39,093 nucleotides of DNA from Candidatus Poseidoniaceae archaeon (GTDB lineage Archaea; Thermoplasmatota; Poseidoniia; Poseidoniales; Poseidoniaceae). Shown piece after piece: positions 27,529 to 35,741 of this stretch. The notes beneath the pieces were generated by a model, which saw only the letters and a program-made list of their open reading frames with translations, was not told where the DNA came from and ran no database searches. A program made the position numbers and the translations under genes. The number at the start of each line of letters is the position of its first letter. Position 1 is the stretch's first letter. The stretch spans positions 1 to 39,093 of the forward strand of contig JANXHP010000047.1 of assembly GCA_024958795.1 (NCBI GenBank), given 5' to 3'.

Positions 27529-28671
27529 TCATTCAATTTCAGATTCAGTTCTTCCATCATTTACAATCAGAGTCTTCTGTTCAACATGTTTTGAAGAATG
27601 CTTAACCCTGAGTGGTTCAACCCATAATAATGGTCCCTCATTTTCCCTTTCAATTTTTATTATTAATTCCCAATGAATTTTCACTAGAGGGCTAATCGTA
27701 GTACCAGGCCAAGAGTTTTTTGGATTTTTAAGAATCATTTCCTCTTCACTATATTCAACTATGCCACCAGATTGCATTACCCGCATTGGTCTTAAAAATA
27801 AGCCTCCAATAACTTCTTGGCGCTGCATCGGTGCATCCTCTCCAGCACCAGTTCCATCATCAAGTCCCGCTTCCCAATGGTGTGGTAATTTAGTTGTCAA
27901 ACCAGGAGGTGGCTGTCCCTCAACAGTTCGATTTAATGCTGAAAAAACAGCATCTCTTGCAGGTGGTAATGCACCAACCCTCCAATAGACCGTAATTGAA
28001 TTCCAATTAGTTTGAAGTGTATCAAATTTAACTTTTATTTTCAAGTCCTTATCGGCTACTGCTTCACCAATTATTTTTATTTCTGGATTTGAGGGTGACT
28101 TATTTAGGAACATTTTTTGTCTACGTAAATCGCCAAAATTCGCAGCAACTCTCAAACCGAGTGGAATGAAAAATAGTGGGGCTACTATTATTGCTAGTAA
28201 TGGATAATCTAGTAGACCAACACGAACTGTCCCAGTTCCAATTCCAGGAATCCCAACAAGTGAAAGTATTGGTTCAATGAATAAATAAAGTAGTGAAATT
28301 AGGAGGACATAGACAACTGCATTGATAAATTTTCTAGCAGCAGCATGAATTGGGTGAGGGGTCAAATACCATCCTCTTCGTTGTTTGTCCACGACGATCG
28401 GCCACTCTGAATCATCAAGTATTCCATAGTCATAGACTTCATTTTTGATAGTATTTCCATCAAATATGTATCTTCGTTCTACCAACCAACTGGATTTCTC
28501 TCCGATTTTAAAACTTGGAATCGATTTTGTAATAATTTCATTAGCCTGTTGTAGACTAATATCATCTGAAATAATTTCATTCTTCCTCGAGATTGGCAAT
28601 TCTGATGCCACTAATCTATGCGCTTCAAATGGAGGGTATTTCACCAAATGCTGTACTTCTAATATCCCCAT
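27529..28671 (-). CDS. Membrane protein of unknown function
   Basis: A 380-residue protein. The N-terminal 110 residues are soluble and contain an aromatic-rich stretch (WYLTPHPIHAAARKF). Two or three hydrophobic segments follow (AVVYVLLISLLYLFIEPIL and LLAIIVAPLFFIPLGLRVA), and the C-terminal 200 residues look beta-rich and soluble. No known domain was recognised. GAGGCGATGAG precedes ATG 28671, and the gene begins nine bases after the stop of the flavoprotein gene and ends about 45 bases before the start of the PNGase F-like lipoprotein, so the three genes are probably one transcript. Whether it acts with the lipoprotein is unknown. Confidence 0.72.
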   Translation of the reverse strand: MGILEVQHLVKYPPFEAHRLVASELPISRKNEIISDDISLQQANEIITKSIPSFKIGEKSSWLVERRYIFDGNTIKNEVYDYGILDDSEWPIVVDKQRRGWYLTPHPIHAAARKFINAVVYVLLISLLYLFIEPILSLVGIPGIGTGTVRVGLLDYPLLAIIVAPLFFIPLGLRVAANFGDLRRQKMFLNKSPSNPEIKIIGEAVADKDLKIKVKFDTLQTNWNSITVYWRVGALPPARDAVFSALNRTVEGQPPPGLTTKLPHHWEAGLDDGTGAGEDAPMQRQEVIGGLFLRPMRVMQSGGIVEYSEEEMILKNPKNSWPGTTISPLVKIHWELIIKIERENEGPLLWVEPLRVKHSSKHVEQKTLIVNDGRTESEIE

Positions 28672-28680
28672 CTCATCGCC

Positions 28681-29895
28681 TCATGTAAATAGTAGTTTAA
28701 CGCCTGCCTTTACCGCAAGTTTACGGAAGGCGGGTACCTTTTTCAACAGTGCCATTCCTAATGGTACTGGTTTTTCAATATCGCCAATTGTATTAATCAA
28801 TTCCAAAACTTCTGGCTTTGAAAAATTTTCAAAGTGCTCATCTAATTCATCATCAGTACAGTTACTCACCAACAAATCCCTCAATGCTCTTGCTTTGTCT
28901 TGAACCCTTTTCATCTCATTCCATCGTTTTGAAGTAATTTTACGTAAATCCTTTTTCGATAATTTATCACTGCTAATTGCAGAAGAAAGATCATCAATTA
29001 TCATTTCAATTTGCTTAAATCCAGGTCCAATTCCTCCACCCGTTGTCGGTTTTGCCATTCCTGCAGCATCACCTACTAACATCACTCTATTTTTGACAGG
29101 ATTCTTAACCATTCCACATGGAATAGGGCCGCAATATCTTGCAGTTTCCTTAACAGCACTGAATCTTTCTTGCCAAAGTGGATGATTTAGTAAATCATGA
29201 TAACATTGCTCAACCGAACGTCCCTGTAAATGTTCAGCAGTTGACCAAATACCGATTCTGTGAGTTCCGAAACCAGAAGGTATTACCCAAGCAAAAAATC
29301 CCGGAGCAACTTTTGAACCACTATACATTTCCAACCATCTATTGTCGTTTTGGTAACCGACAACTTCTGCTTGGAAACCAATCATCAATTCTTTCGGTTT
29401 GCCCATTTTAAAATATCTTCTTGTCCACGACTGAGCACCATCACAGCCAAGTAACAATTTACATTTCAAGTCAACAATTTCACCGTCATTATTTACAGTC
29501 AATGATACGCCATCATCATCTGCTGAGGCATCTATTGGCATCGAATTAAGCCAAATATGAGCTCCTGCTTCTAAGGACTGCTGGACTACTCCTTGGTCAA
29601 ATCGCTTACGACAGACAACAAATGTTCTGGGATTATTACTTTCACCAACTGGTACTAGTGTTCCACTTGGTCCGTGAATTAGTGCCCCATCAATTTCTTG
29701 AAGAATGGTATCTTCAAGTGATACTGATTTCATTGCTCTCGGATTTACTAATCCTGCACACTGGAAAGGACGACCGATTTCACTATGTTCTTCTAACAAC
29801 AATACTGAATGCCCTCTTTCAGATAATAATGATGCACAGCGCCCACCTATCGGTCCAGCGCCAACAATGACTACGTCCCACATCATCTCTGTCAT
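28681..29895 (-). CDS. Geranylgeranyl reductase-family flavoprotein
   Basis: FAD-dependent reductase of the family that saturates geranylgeranyl chains, in archaea usually of membrane lipids. The dinucleotide-binding motif is WDVVIVGAGPIGGRCASLL at the N-terminus; the PFQCAGLVNP segment follows, and the second FAD motif is VMLVGDAAGMAKPTTGGGI. Length about 404 is typical. Its substrate could be digeranylgeranylglyceryl phospholipid or the menaquinone side chain; the sequence alone does not decide, though an MqnC gene lies nearby. The start is uncertain: ATG 29895, 29886 and 29883 are all in frame ahead of the FAD motif, and none has a strong Shine-Dalgarno. Confidence 0.87.
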   Translation of the reverse strand: MTEMMWDVVIVGAGPIGGRCASLLSERGHSVLLLEEHSEIGRPFQCAGLVNPRAMKSVSLEDTILQEIDGALIHGPSGTLVPVGESNNPRTFVVCRKRFDQGVVQQSLEAGAHIWLNSMPIDASADDDGVSLTVNNDGEIVDLKCKLLLGCDGAQSWTRRYFKMGKPKELMIGFQAEVVGYQNDNRWLEMYSGSKVAPGFFAWVIPSGFGTHRIGIWSTAEHLQGRSVEQCYHDLLNHPLWQERFSAVKETARYCGPIPCGMVKNPVKNRVMLVGDAAGMAKPTTGGGIGPGFKQIEMIIDDLSSAISSDKLSKKDLRKITSKRWNEMKRVQDKARALRDLLVSNCTDDELDEHFENFSKPEVLELINTIGDIEKPVPLGMALLKKVPAFRKLAVKAGVKLLFT

Positions 29896-29967
29896 CAAGC
29901 AACAACCATAACCGATGAGCAATCAACCTTCTCATTAAAATCGAGGAAATATTAAGAAATTGAGGTA

Positions 29968-32733
29968 CTAATTTCTTTTGGCGAACTTATATCCAACGGA
30001 TTCGTTCTTTTTCAGGTAAAGAGATGAACTGAAAGGTCTTTGAGTTTTCTTTGAGATGAAATCATCAAATGGTCCGAGTGATTTCTTTTCTATCAATTGG
30101 TTTGCTTCTTCACGGGTAATTTCTCTCTTTGAAATTTCTCTCATCAATTGAATCTTACATTCAGTACCATCTTCTTCAGGTTGATATGTCGTTTCAGTTT
30201 CAACAATGTTGACCTTATGGATTGGGCAAATAGCGACAACTCCTTCCACGATTGGGAACTTTGTTGCATCGGCAGGTGCAGCACGAGGAGGGAATTCAAA
30301 ATTAATCTTATTACCACTTTTTACAAGGAACGCACTAAATGGACGTCCACGCTTTGAGGTGAAATTTTCCAAGAGTGGTGACTTACCATCAGTTAGAATT
30401 ATTTTTGCTTCCTCAGGTGTGATTACTCTTTTGCACATTTCCTTAGAAACACCTCTGAATTTACAATCATCATAATCGCAAGCATATACATTTGTCCCAA
30501 TTCGGATTACGCCATGATCACAAGCAGGACACGGGCATAATTCTTCATCACTAGATTTACTGGTTGATTCTCCACCACCAGCTAGTATTACCTTACCTTC
30601 ATTATCAAGAGTAATTGTTGCTTCATAACTCTCGCCACTGCGATTGAAGAAACCATGCAAGTCACTTATTGATTTATTCTCGATCAATCTGGTTGCAGTA
30701 ATCCTATCAAACCAACGTCCGGATGTATCCTTCCAAAATACGAATGAACAACCCTTATCGCGGCCTTGATTATCAGCACATTGGTAGGATAATGTTGTCT
30801 CTTTTATTTCATTTCCACACTGAGGACAATTTCCTAATGATGGTTCGTCAGCGTATAATTGAACTCGGTCATGGTCGCGAATTAAATTGACCATAGAGGT
30901 AGTTTTTTCCACTATACTTTGCATATATTTTTCACGAGGCTCCTCACCACGTTGAACACTTAGAAGTGAAGATTCCATTTCTCCTGTTAATTCAGCAGAA
31001 GTAATCCAATCAACAGGAATTCTTCGTAACACATCAATAATTCTAATTCCATGTGCAGCAGCACTGATAGACCCATTGCGTGAACGACCAATGTATCCCC
31101 TATCAACTAATTTTTCAATAGTATCTGCTCTAGTTGCTGGAGTTCCAAGACCTTTATCCTTAATTGCTGCTGCCAATTCATCATCATCAATTTTTTTACC
31201 TGCATGTTCCATTAGTCGTAACAATCCTGCTTCCTTCAATCGGTTTTTAGGCTTTGATTTCTCCTCTTTAAACTCAGATTCAGTAATGTCTGCCTTGCAT
31301 GGGTTGGATGGTAATGAATTCCAACCTTCTGGCAAATCTTGCTTTTTCGGTTTTACACTCCTCCACCCAGGAACCTTAATGCAACGACTTTCTTTGACAA
31401 AATTTTCATTCTGAATTGATGCGACTCTCTTTTGAACATCCCAAGTCGCTTCTGGATACCATGACGCAAGGAAAGTTCGCACAATTAAATCGTACAGTTT
31501 TGCGTGGTCGCCACCAAGCCCTTCAGGTATCTTACCTGTAGGAATAACAGCAAAGTGATCACTAACTTTTGCATCATTGAAATTTCTTTTCGTATTTTTC
31601 ATTCCTGCCCCATTTGTGGCTGATGAATCAACAATTTGTAGTGCATGATTATTATAATTATCTTGAGCAGCTAACTGGCGGATTGTCTTTGTTATTTCTT
31701 CGAACATATCCTCTGGTAGGTAGCGAGAATCTGTACGTGGGTATGTTGTCAATTTGTAAGTATCATACAAATCCTGAGCAACACCAAGTGTTCTTTTTGC
31801 CGACCATGACCAAATGTTATTCGCTTCTCTTTGTAATGCTGTCAAATCAAAATTCAATGGAGGTTTTTCAATTGAATCTCTATTGGTTTGAGTCACATCT
31901 GCTTGAGAACCTGAAGATAGAATTGCCTCAAGTTTTTCCTTTTCAGATGCTTCAATAATTCGATGAGATTTGTATTCAGGTCTATCTTCATCATCCTTGT
32001 GTCCAGTTCTCTCCCAGCGAGCATTCCATGAAGCATCACCAGCACAAAATTGTGCTTCCAATTGCCAGTATGGTACTGCTTGATGAGCCAATATTTCCAA
32101 TTCGTGGTCAACTATCATTGCAAGTGTTGCGGTTTGAACCCGTCCAAGAGAAATAGCACCCTTTTCAGTTCTCTTCTTAGGAAGAAATGAATTAGCAATT
32201 CTTGAACCATTCATTCCAATTATCCAATCTGCCTCACTACGAGAATATGCAGCATCTCTAAGTGCACTATATTCATCTCCGGATTTTCTATTATCCCAAG
32301 CGCTTTGAATTGAATCGCGTGTCATAGATTGTAGCCACATACGACTAGTTGGTAATTTTGACTTACTATGTGCAACAATCGTTCTAAAAATTAGTTCACC
32401 TTCTCTTGCTGCGTCACAAGCATTAACAATCTCTGTAATGCTTTTATCTTTGATCAATTTTGTAATTGCAGTGAGTTGTTTTTTCCCTCTTCCACCGATT
32501 GCCTTATACTTGAATTCTTCAGGAATAAAAGGCAACCTATCTACAGTTTTTCTCCAATCTTTAAAATCTGCATCATAATCATCCATATATTTTAACTGCA
32601 ATAAATGACCAATTGCCCATGTGACAATTAAGTCATTTCCTTGCCAATGTGTCTCGTGTTTGTCATTAGCTCCAAGCACATTGGCAACATCAGCAGCAAC
32701 ACTTGGTTTTTCAGCGAGGATGAGAACTGCCAT
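29968..32733 (-). CDS. topB: Type IA DNA topoisomerase, topoisomerase III-like
   Basis: Relaxes or decatenates DNA through a 5'-phosphotyrosine. The TOPRIM domain opens with VLILAEKPSVAADVA and contains NACDAAREGELIFR, the form common in topoisomerase III. The active-site Tyr is Y331 in LTTYPRTDSRYL. SLGRVQTATLAMIVD follows the second domain. After the core, about residues 620-920 hold three similar units, each a zinc-ribbon-like segment plus a Toprim-C-terminal-repeat-like part: CPQCG...C, CPCPAC...C, and a third that keeps only one or two Cys. Total length is 921 residues. ATG 32733 is preferred because the family begins right at MAVLILAEKPS; a TTG at 32757 is the alternative. Confidence 0.92.
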   Translation of the reverse strand: MAVLILAEKPSVAADVANVLGANDKHETHWQGNDLIVTWAIGHLLQLKYMDDYDADFKDWRKTVDRLPFIPEEFKYKAIGGRGKKQLTAITKLIKDKSITEIVNACDAAREGELIFRTIVAHSKSKLPTSRMWLQSMTRDSIQSAWDNRKSGDEYSALRDAAYSRSEADWIIGMNGSRIANSFLPKKRTEKGAISLGRVQTATLAMIVDHELEILAHQAVPYWQLEAQFCAGDASWNARWERTGHKDDEDRPEYKSHRIIEASEKEKLEAILSSGSQADVTQTNRDSIEKPPLNFDLTALQREANNIWSWSAKRTLGVAQDLYDTYKLTTYPRTDSRYLPEDMFEEITKTIRQLAAQDNYNNHALQIVDSSATNGAGMKNTKRNFNDAKVSDHFAVIPTGKIPEGLGGDHAKLYDLIVRTFLASWYPEATWDVQKRVASIQNENFVKESRCIKVPGWRSVKPKKQDLPEGWNSLPSNPCKADITESEFKEEKSKPKNRLKEAGLLRLMEHAGKKIDDDELAAAIKDKGLGTPATRADTIEKLVDRGYIGRSRNGSISAAAHGIRIIDVLRRIPVDWITSAELTGEMESSLLSVQRGEEPREKYMQSIVEKTTSMVNLIRDHDRVQLYADEPSLGNCPQCGNEIKETTLSYQCADNQGRDKGCSFVFWKDTSGRWFDRITATRLIENKSISDLHGFFNRSGESYEATITLDNEGKVILAGGGESTSKSSDEELCPCPACDHGVIRIGTNVYACDYDDCKFRGVSKEMCKRVITPEEAKIILTDGKSPLLENFTSKRGRPFSAFLVKSGNKINFEFPPRAAPADATKFPIVEGVVAICPIHKVNIVETETTYQPEEDGTECKIQLMREISKREITREEANQLIEKKSLGPFDDFISKKTQRPFSSSLYLKKNESVGYKFAKRN

Positions 32734-32799
32734 GATTTTGAAGGCCAATGGCGACAATACTTGAACCCTCTCTAAGTTGGATTTGGAAGGCTCTCTAAA

Positions 32800-32817
32800 T
32801 AGATACTTTAGTATCTA
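32800..32817. repeat. Short perfect inverted repeat upstream of topB
   Basis: TAGATAC and GTATCTA, seven bases each, flank a TTTA loop. It sits 67-84 bases before topB ATG 32733 and 31 bases after the stop of the small upstream gene. It could be an operator for a dimeric regulator or a hairpin after the upstream gene; the sequence does not decide. Confidence 0.5.
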
Positions 32818-32847
32818 GTCAAAACAAGCAATATTTTTTTCATATTT

Positions 32848-33288
32848 TCATAGATCGCCGGAATATATTTTTTTACAGGTATTTCTGTGATTGAACTCAT
32901 CCCATTTTTCTTCCGAGTTAGGACCTCCACAACCAATACAACCTGGGTATCCAGCGGATAATAATTCATCACAAGAATTTAGAATATCTAACCATAAATC
33001 ACCCTCGCCATAAATCCAAACAATTTCTAATTCAGGTTCATCAAGAGATATTTGTATTATTGTACCAGCAAGTTCTTCCTCCTCAGCTATCATTTCAATA
33101 CTGATTAATTCACTTTCCGTAATTATGGGAAACGACAATCGTGATGGTTGCTTTTCACCAAGTTCTAGTATCATCTTTTTTGTTATTGAATGAAATCTCT
33201 TTGGAATATTAATCTGGATTTCCTGTAATCTCAATATTCGCCTAGAAGCCTCGCGCAGGGCTGGCCATTGGGGGTCAGTGATGCGCAT
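32848..33288 (-). CDS. Small unknown protein with C-terminal Cys cluster
   Basis: About 146 residues from ATG 33288 (150 from ATG 33300). It is soluble, acidic in the middle, and ends with GYPGCIGCGGPNSEEKWDEF and NTCKK, so CxxC plus a third Cys could bind a metal, perhaps with the nearby His. I do not recognise the family. GGGTGATAAT directly precedes ATG 33288 and supports that start. Its 5' end abuts the divergent pyrD gene, and topB follows 114 bases after its stop. Confidence 0.65.
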   Translation of the reverse strand: MRITDPQWPALREASRRILRLQEIQINIPKRFHSITKKMILELGEKQPSRLSFPIITESELISIEMIAEEEELAGTIIQISLDEPELEIVWIYGEGDLWLDILNSCDELLSAGYPGCIGCGGPNSEEKWDEFNHRNTCKKIYSGDL

Positions 33289-33343
33289 ATTATCACCCAT
33301 ACGAGCACAAGTCTTGAAGAATACCTTTCATCACCCACTAAAT

Positions 33344-34471
33344 ATGGGACTTGGTCATAGCATCTTTGCCAAGCCCCTTTTGGCTGTACAAGATTCAGAG
33401 AAAGCACATAGCAGGGCCCTAAAATTACTACGTTTCATGGTTTCAAATCCGATCACTAGGGGTACTGTAACTCTTCTATACAAACCCTCTAATCGAATTC
33501 CGATTTCAAAATTTGGTATCGATTTCAGAAATCCATTTGGAATAGCAGCTGGAATGGATAAGAAAGCTGAAGCCTTACGCGGATGGGAGTCTCTAGGTTT
33601 AGGATTCATGGAAATTGGTGGAATTACTATGCTTGAACAATTAGGAAATTCTAAACCTAGAATGTTCCGTGCAGGAAAATCAAAGGCGTTAGTTAACAGA
33701 ATGGGATTTAATAATCCGGGTAGCGAGAAAATTGCAATACAACTCAACAAACATTTTTCAAAACATGGTCAACCAAAGATTCCGCTTTGGATAAATCTAG
33801 GTAAGTCAAAGTTAACAGAACTTGAGGATGCCTCTGATGATTATGCCACAACAATGCAGAGATTGTGGAAATATGGAGATGTCTTTGTAATCAACGTTTC
33901 ATCACCTAATACTCCAAATCTTAGAGAATTGCAAAAGGATGATGATTTGAAGAAGATAATCAAGGCCTGTAAAGATGTAAACAAAACTGAGGCAGCATTA
34001 CATAAAATGTCCCCAAGACCAATATTGGTAAAGATTTCACCAGATGTTGATGATGCGCAATTGCTTGCAATAGTCAATACTGCCCGTTCTAATGGCTGTA
34101 ATGGCATCATTGCATCAAATACGACCACGAGTCGCCCAGAAGCAAAAAGTAGCGGGGAACGAAAGGTATTCGCACAAGCAGGAGGGTTGAGTGGCTTACC
34201 TTTGCAAAACCAATCAACTGAAATGATTTCAAAAATTTATAAAATGACTAATGGAGAATTTCCTATTATTGGAGTCGGCGGGATAATGTCTGGTGAAGAT
34301 GCTTGGCAAAAAATATGTGCCGGAGCATCATTACTTCAGGCCTATAGCGGATTTGTTTTCCAAGGTGCATCTTTAACAAAACAGGTCGTAAATGGTATTG
34401 AAAAGAAAATGCGACAAAACGGCTATTCAACATTGGATCAAGCAATTGGCAGTGCTCACAGGGATGATTGA
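33344..34471 (+). CDS. pyrD: Dihydroorotate dehydrogenase, class 2 (quinone-dependent)
   Basis: Oxidises dihydroorotate to orotate in pyrimidine synthesis using FMN and passes electrons to membrane quinone. Class 2 marks are FGIDFRNPFGIAAGMDKKAE, LGNSKPRMFR, NRMGFNNPG, and VINVSSPNTPNLRELQ, where Ser is the catalytic base (class 1 has Cys). LVKISPDVDD and IIASNTTTSR supply FMN contacts. The N-terminal stretch (IFAKPLLAVQDSEKAHSRAL) is the short membrane-facing region of class 2 enzymes. Starting at ATG 33344 gives the usual length of 375; ATG 33281, behind GGGGTCAGTG, is an in-frame alternative that adds 21 residues. The ccmE gene follows one base after the stop. Confidence 0.93.
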   Translation: MGLGHSIFAKPLLAVQDSEKAHSRALKLLRFMVSNPITRGTVTLLYKPSNRIPISKFGIDFRNPFGIAAGMDKKAEALRGWESLGLGFMEIGGITMLEQLGNSKPRMFRAGKSKALVNRMGFNNPGSEKIAIQLNKHFSKHGQPKIPLWINLGKSKLTELEDASDDYATTMQRLWKYGDVFVINVSSPNTPNLRELQKDDDLKKIIKACKDVNKTEAALHKMSPRPILVKISPDVDDAQLLAIVNTARSNGCNGIIASNTTTSRPEAKSSGERKVFAQAGGLSGLPLQNQSTEMISKIYKMTNGEFPIIGVGGIMSGEDAWQKICAGASLLQAYSGFVFQGASLTKQVVNGIEKKMRQNGYSTLDQAIGSAHRDD

Positions 34472-34472
34472 G

Positions 34473-34862
34473 ATGTTAGCACGAAGAACTAGGTTTCTGA
34501 TTATTGGTGCACTAATCACCATAGGAATTCTTGGGGTGATTGTACTCGATGCTCCAGAGCCAACTAAAACAGTTGATGTACTGATGGATGACCCAGATTC
34601 ACTCGTAGGCAAATCAATTGCCATTAGGGGTGAAGTTACAGATGGAAGTATCGTCAATGAAACTCTGACATTCACATTACACGGAGATAATGCCTCAGTG
34701 ATAGTTGACTTTTCTCAAGCATCTGTTTCCAACGGTCTTGGAGATAATAGAACCGTATATGCAGAAGGAATATTGAGGTTTGAAAACGGAACATATGTCT
34801 TTGAGGCTGATATTATCAAAACCTCTTGTCCATCAAAATATGAAGAACAAGCAGAACAATAA
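34473..34862 (+). CDS. ccmE: CcmE-like cytochrome c heme chaperone, CxxxY type
   Basis: A 129-residue protein with an N-terminal membrane anchor (MLARRTRFLIIGALITIGIL) and an OB-fold domain: DSLVGKSIAIRGEVTDGS, LTFTLHGDNASVIVDFS, RTVYAEGILRFENGTYVFEA. CcmE receives heme from CcmC and passes it to apocytochrome c. The usual heme-binding HxxxY is replaced by C119-PSK-Y123, the CxxxY variant described for archaeal and some deltaproteobacterial CcmE proteins. GGGAT lies seven bases before ATG 34473; ATG 34464 overlaps the pyrD stop and is an alternative. It forms a tight pair with quinone-dependent pyrD. The rest of the maturation machinery is not in this window. Confidence 0.8.
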   Translation: MLARRTRFLIIGALITIGILGVIVLDAPEPTKTVDVLMDDPDSLVGKSIAIRGEVTDGSIVNETLTFTLHGDNASVIVDFSQASVSNGLGDNRTVYAEGILRFENGTYVFEADIIKTSCPSKYEEQAEQ

Positions 34863-34896
34863 CCTAAATAATTAGCCTGTTGCTAAAGCGTGTTGT

Positions 34897-34906
34897 TCAA
34901 ATATAG
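34897..34906 (+). promoter_or_regulatory. TATA box of the SRP RNA gene
   Basis: TCAAATATAG lies about 29 bases before the inferred 5' end of the SRP RNA (34931), the expected distance for an archaeal TATA element. Confidence 0.5.
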
Positions 34907-34930
34907 TCAGTGTTAGGATTGGATGGGATA

Positions 34931-35225
34931 GGTGGGGAGCTAGGCGTACCCTATACCACAAATCGTCTTCATGGTGGGCTGAAAGCCTTGGGGCGGCGAA
35001 AGCGGCCTATTGGTTTCTGTATGCGGACATTGATGTCTCGCCCCCACATGATTCGGGTGCTTTGAACCGTCTTCGGAAGAAAACGGGAATTTGATAACCG
35101 AGGGATTAGGTCAGGCCGGGAACGGAGCAGCCCTACTCGGGGCCATGGGTGCTGTGGGGTTTCGGGATGGAGGAAGTGTGCAGATTTGGCTGATAGGAAC
35201 GAGCGTCCACCCTCGGATTCCCACC
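34931..35225 (+). ncRNA. ffs: Signal recognition particle RNA (7S RNA)
   Basis: Scaffold of the signal recognition particle. The SRP54-binding helix 8 is at 35109-35133: GGTCAGG, then a CCG/CGG stem capped by the GNAR tetraloop GGAA, then AGCAGCCC. The first and last bases pair (GGTGGG at 34931, CCCACC at 35220-35225), giving an archaeal-type helix 1. The 5' Alu-like part contains GCTAGGCGTACCCTATACCA and GGTGGGCTGAAAGCC, as in other archaeal SRP RNAs. The segment is clearly richer in G and C than its neighbours. Ends are inferred from pairing, accurate to a few bases. Transcription probably stops in the T-rich bases just after it. Confidence 0.93.
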
Positions 35226-35232
35226 TTCTTTT
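35226..35232 (+). terminator. T-rich terminator of the SRP RNA
   Basis: TTCTTTT immediately follows the closing helix of the SRP RNA. Archaeal RNA polymerase terminates on such T tracts. It lies directly against the 3' end of the convergent archease gene. Confidence 0.45.
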
Positions 35233-35732
35233 CAAATATCAAAAATGACATCACAATACCAACCTGGTCCTTGGAAGGATGGGACTTCTAGCCATTCACT
35301 AGAAATCTCTTGTCCAGTTGATACCTTTTCAAATATTAACTTATGACTAGTAACTGCCTTGATCTCAATTTCGCGCGTAACAAGTTTTGAATCAATCCAT
35401 GAAACTTGGGCTTTCAAATTCAATTTTCCTTCACAATATTCAATGATAATTTGACCATCAACAAGCCATTGCTGGTGAATTTCACACCGATAAAGGACTT
35501 CATCTAGCCAATTGATCAAGAGTAGGTCATAGCACATTTCACTCTCATCACTATCAATGCTAACATTCCATTGCGAATTATGACGTATATGATTATTCAA
35601 TTTTCTATTTGATTCCTCATTCATCAGAATAGATTGCATTCCCAATGCAGCCTCCATCATCAAATTGTTCTGTGAGTTAGAAAATGCTCTCAAACCAATA
35701 TCGGCAGTGGTTGGCCTTGGCCAATAACTCAT
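35232..35732 (-). CDS. Archease, tRNA ligase cofactor protein
   Basis: A 166-residue protein with the archease pattern: TTADIGLRAFSNSQNNLMMEAA at the N-terminus (family form HTADIGI) and EIEIKAVTSHKLIFE plus the terminal WYCDVIFDI, ending in the conserved Asp-Ile. Archease activates the RtcB RNA ligase during tRNA splicing, using acidic residues and a metal ion. The His of HTADIG is Thr here, which may alter metal contacts. GAGGTGATGAT precedes ATG 35732 and overlaps the kinase stop region nine bases upstream, so the two genes are in one operon. EndA, the endonuclease that makes the substrate of the ligase, lies two genes away on the other strand. Confidence 0.87.
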   Translation of the reverse strand: MSYWPRPTTADIGLRAFSNSQNNLMMEAALGMQSILMNEESNRKLNNHIRHNSQWNVSIDSDESEMCYDLLLINWLDEVLYRCEIHQQWLVDGQIIIEYCEGKLNLKAQVSWIDSKLVTREIEIKAVTSHKLIFEKVSTGQEISSEWLEVPSFQGPGWYCDVIFDI

Positions 35733-35741
35733 ATCATCACC

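Noticed and set aside
34969-35235. 88-residue open frame on the minus strand over the SRP RNA
   Set aside because: It is wholly antisense to the SRP RNA, is rich in Arg/Pro/Ser from the GC-rich RNA sequence, and resembles no protein.
35091-35291. 66-residue open frame on the plus strand starting inside the SRP RNA
   Set aside because: It includes helix 8 of the SRP RNA and runs into the archease gene on the other strand; no ribosome-binding site.
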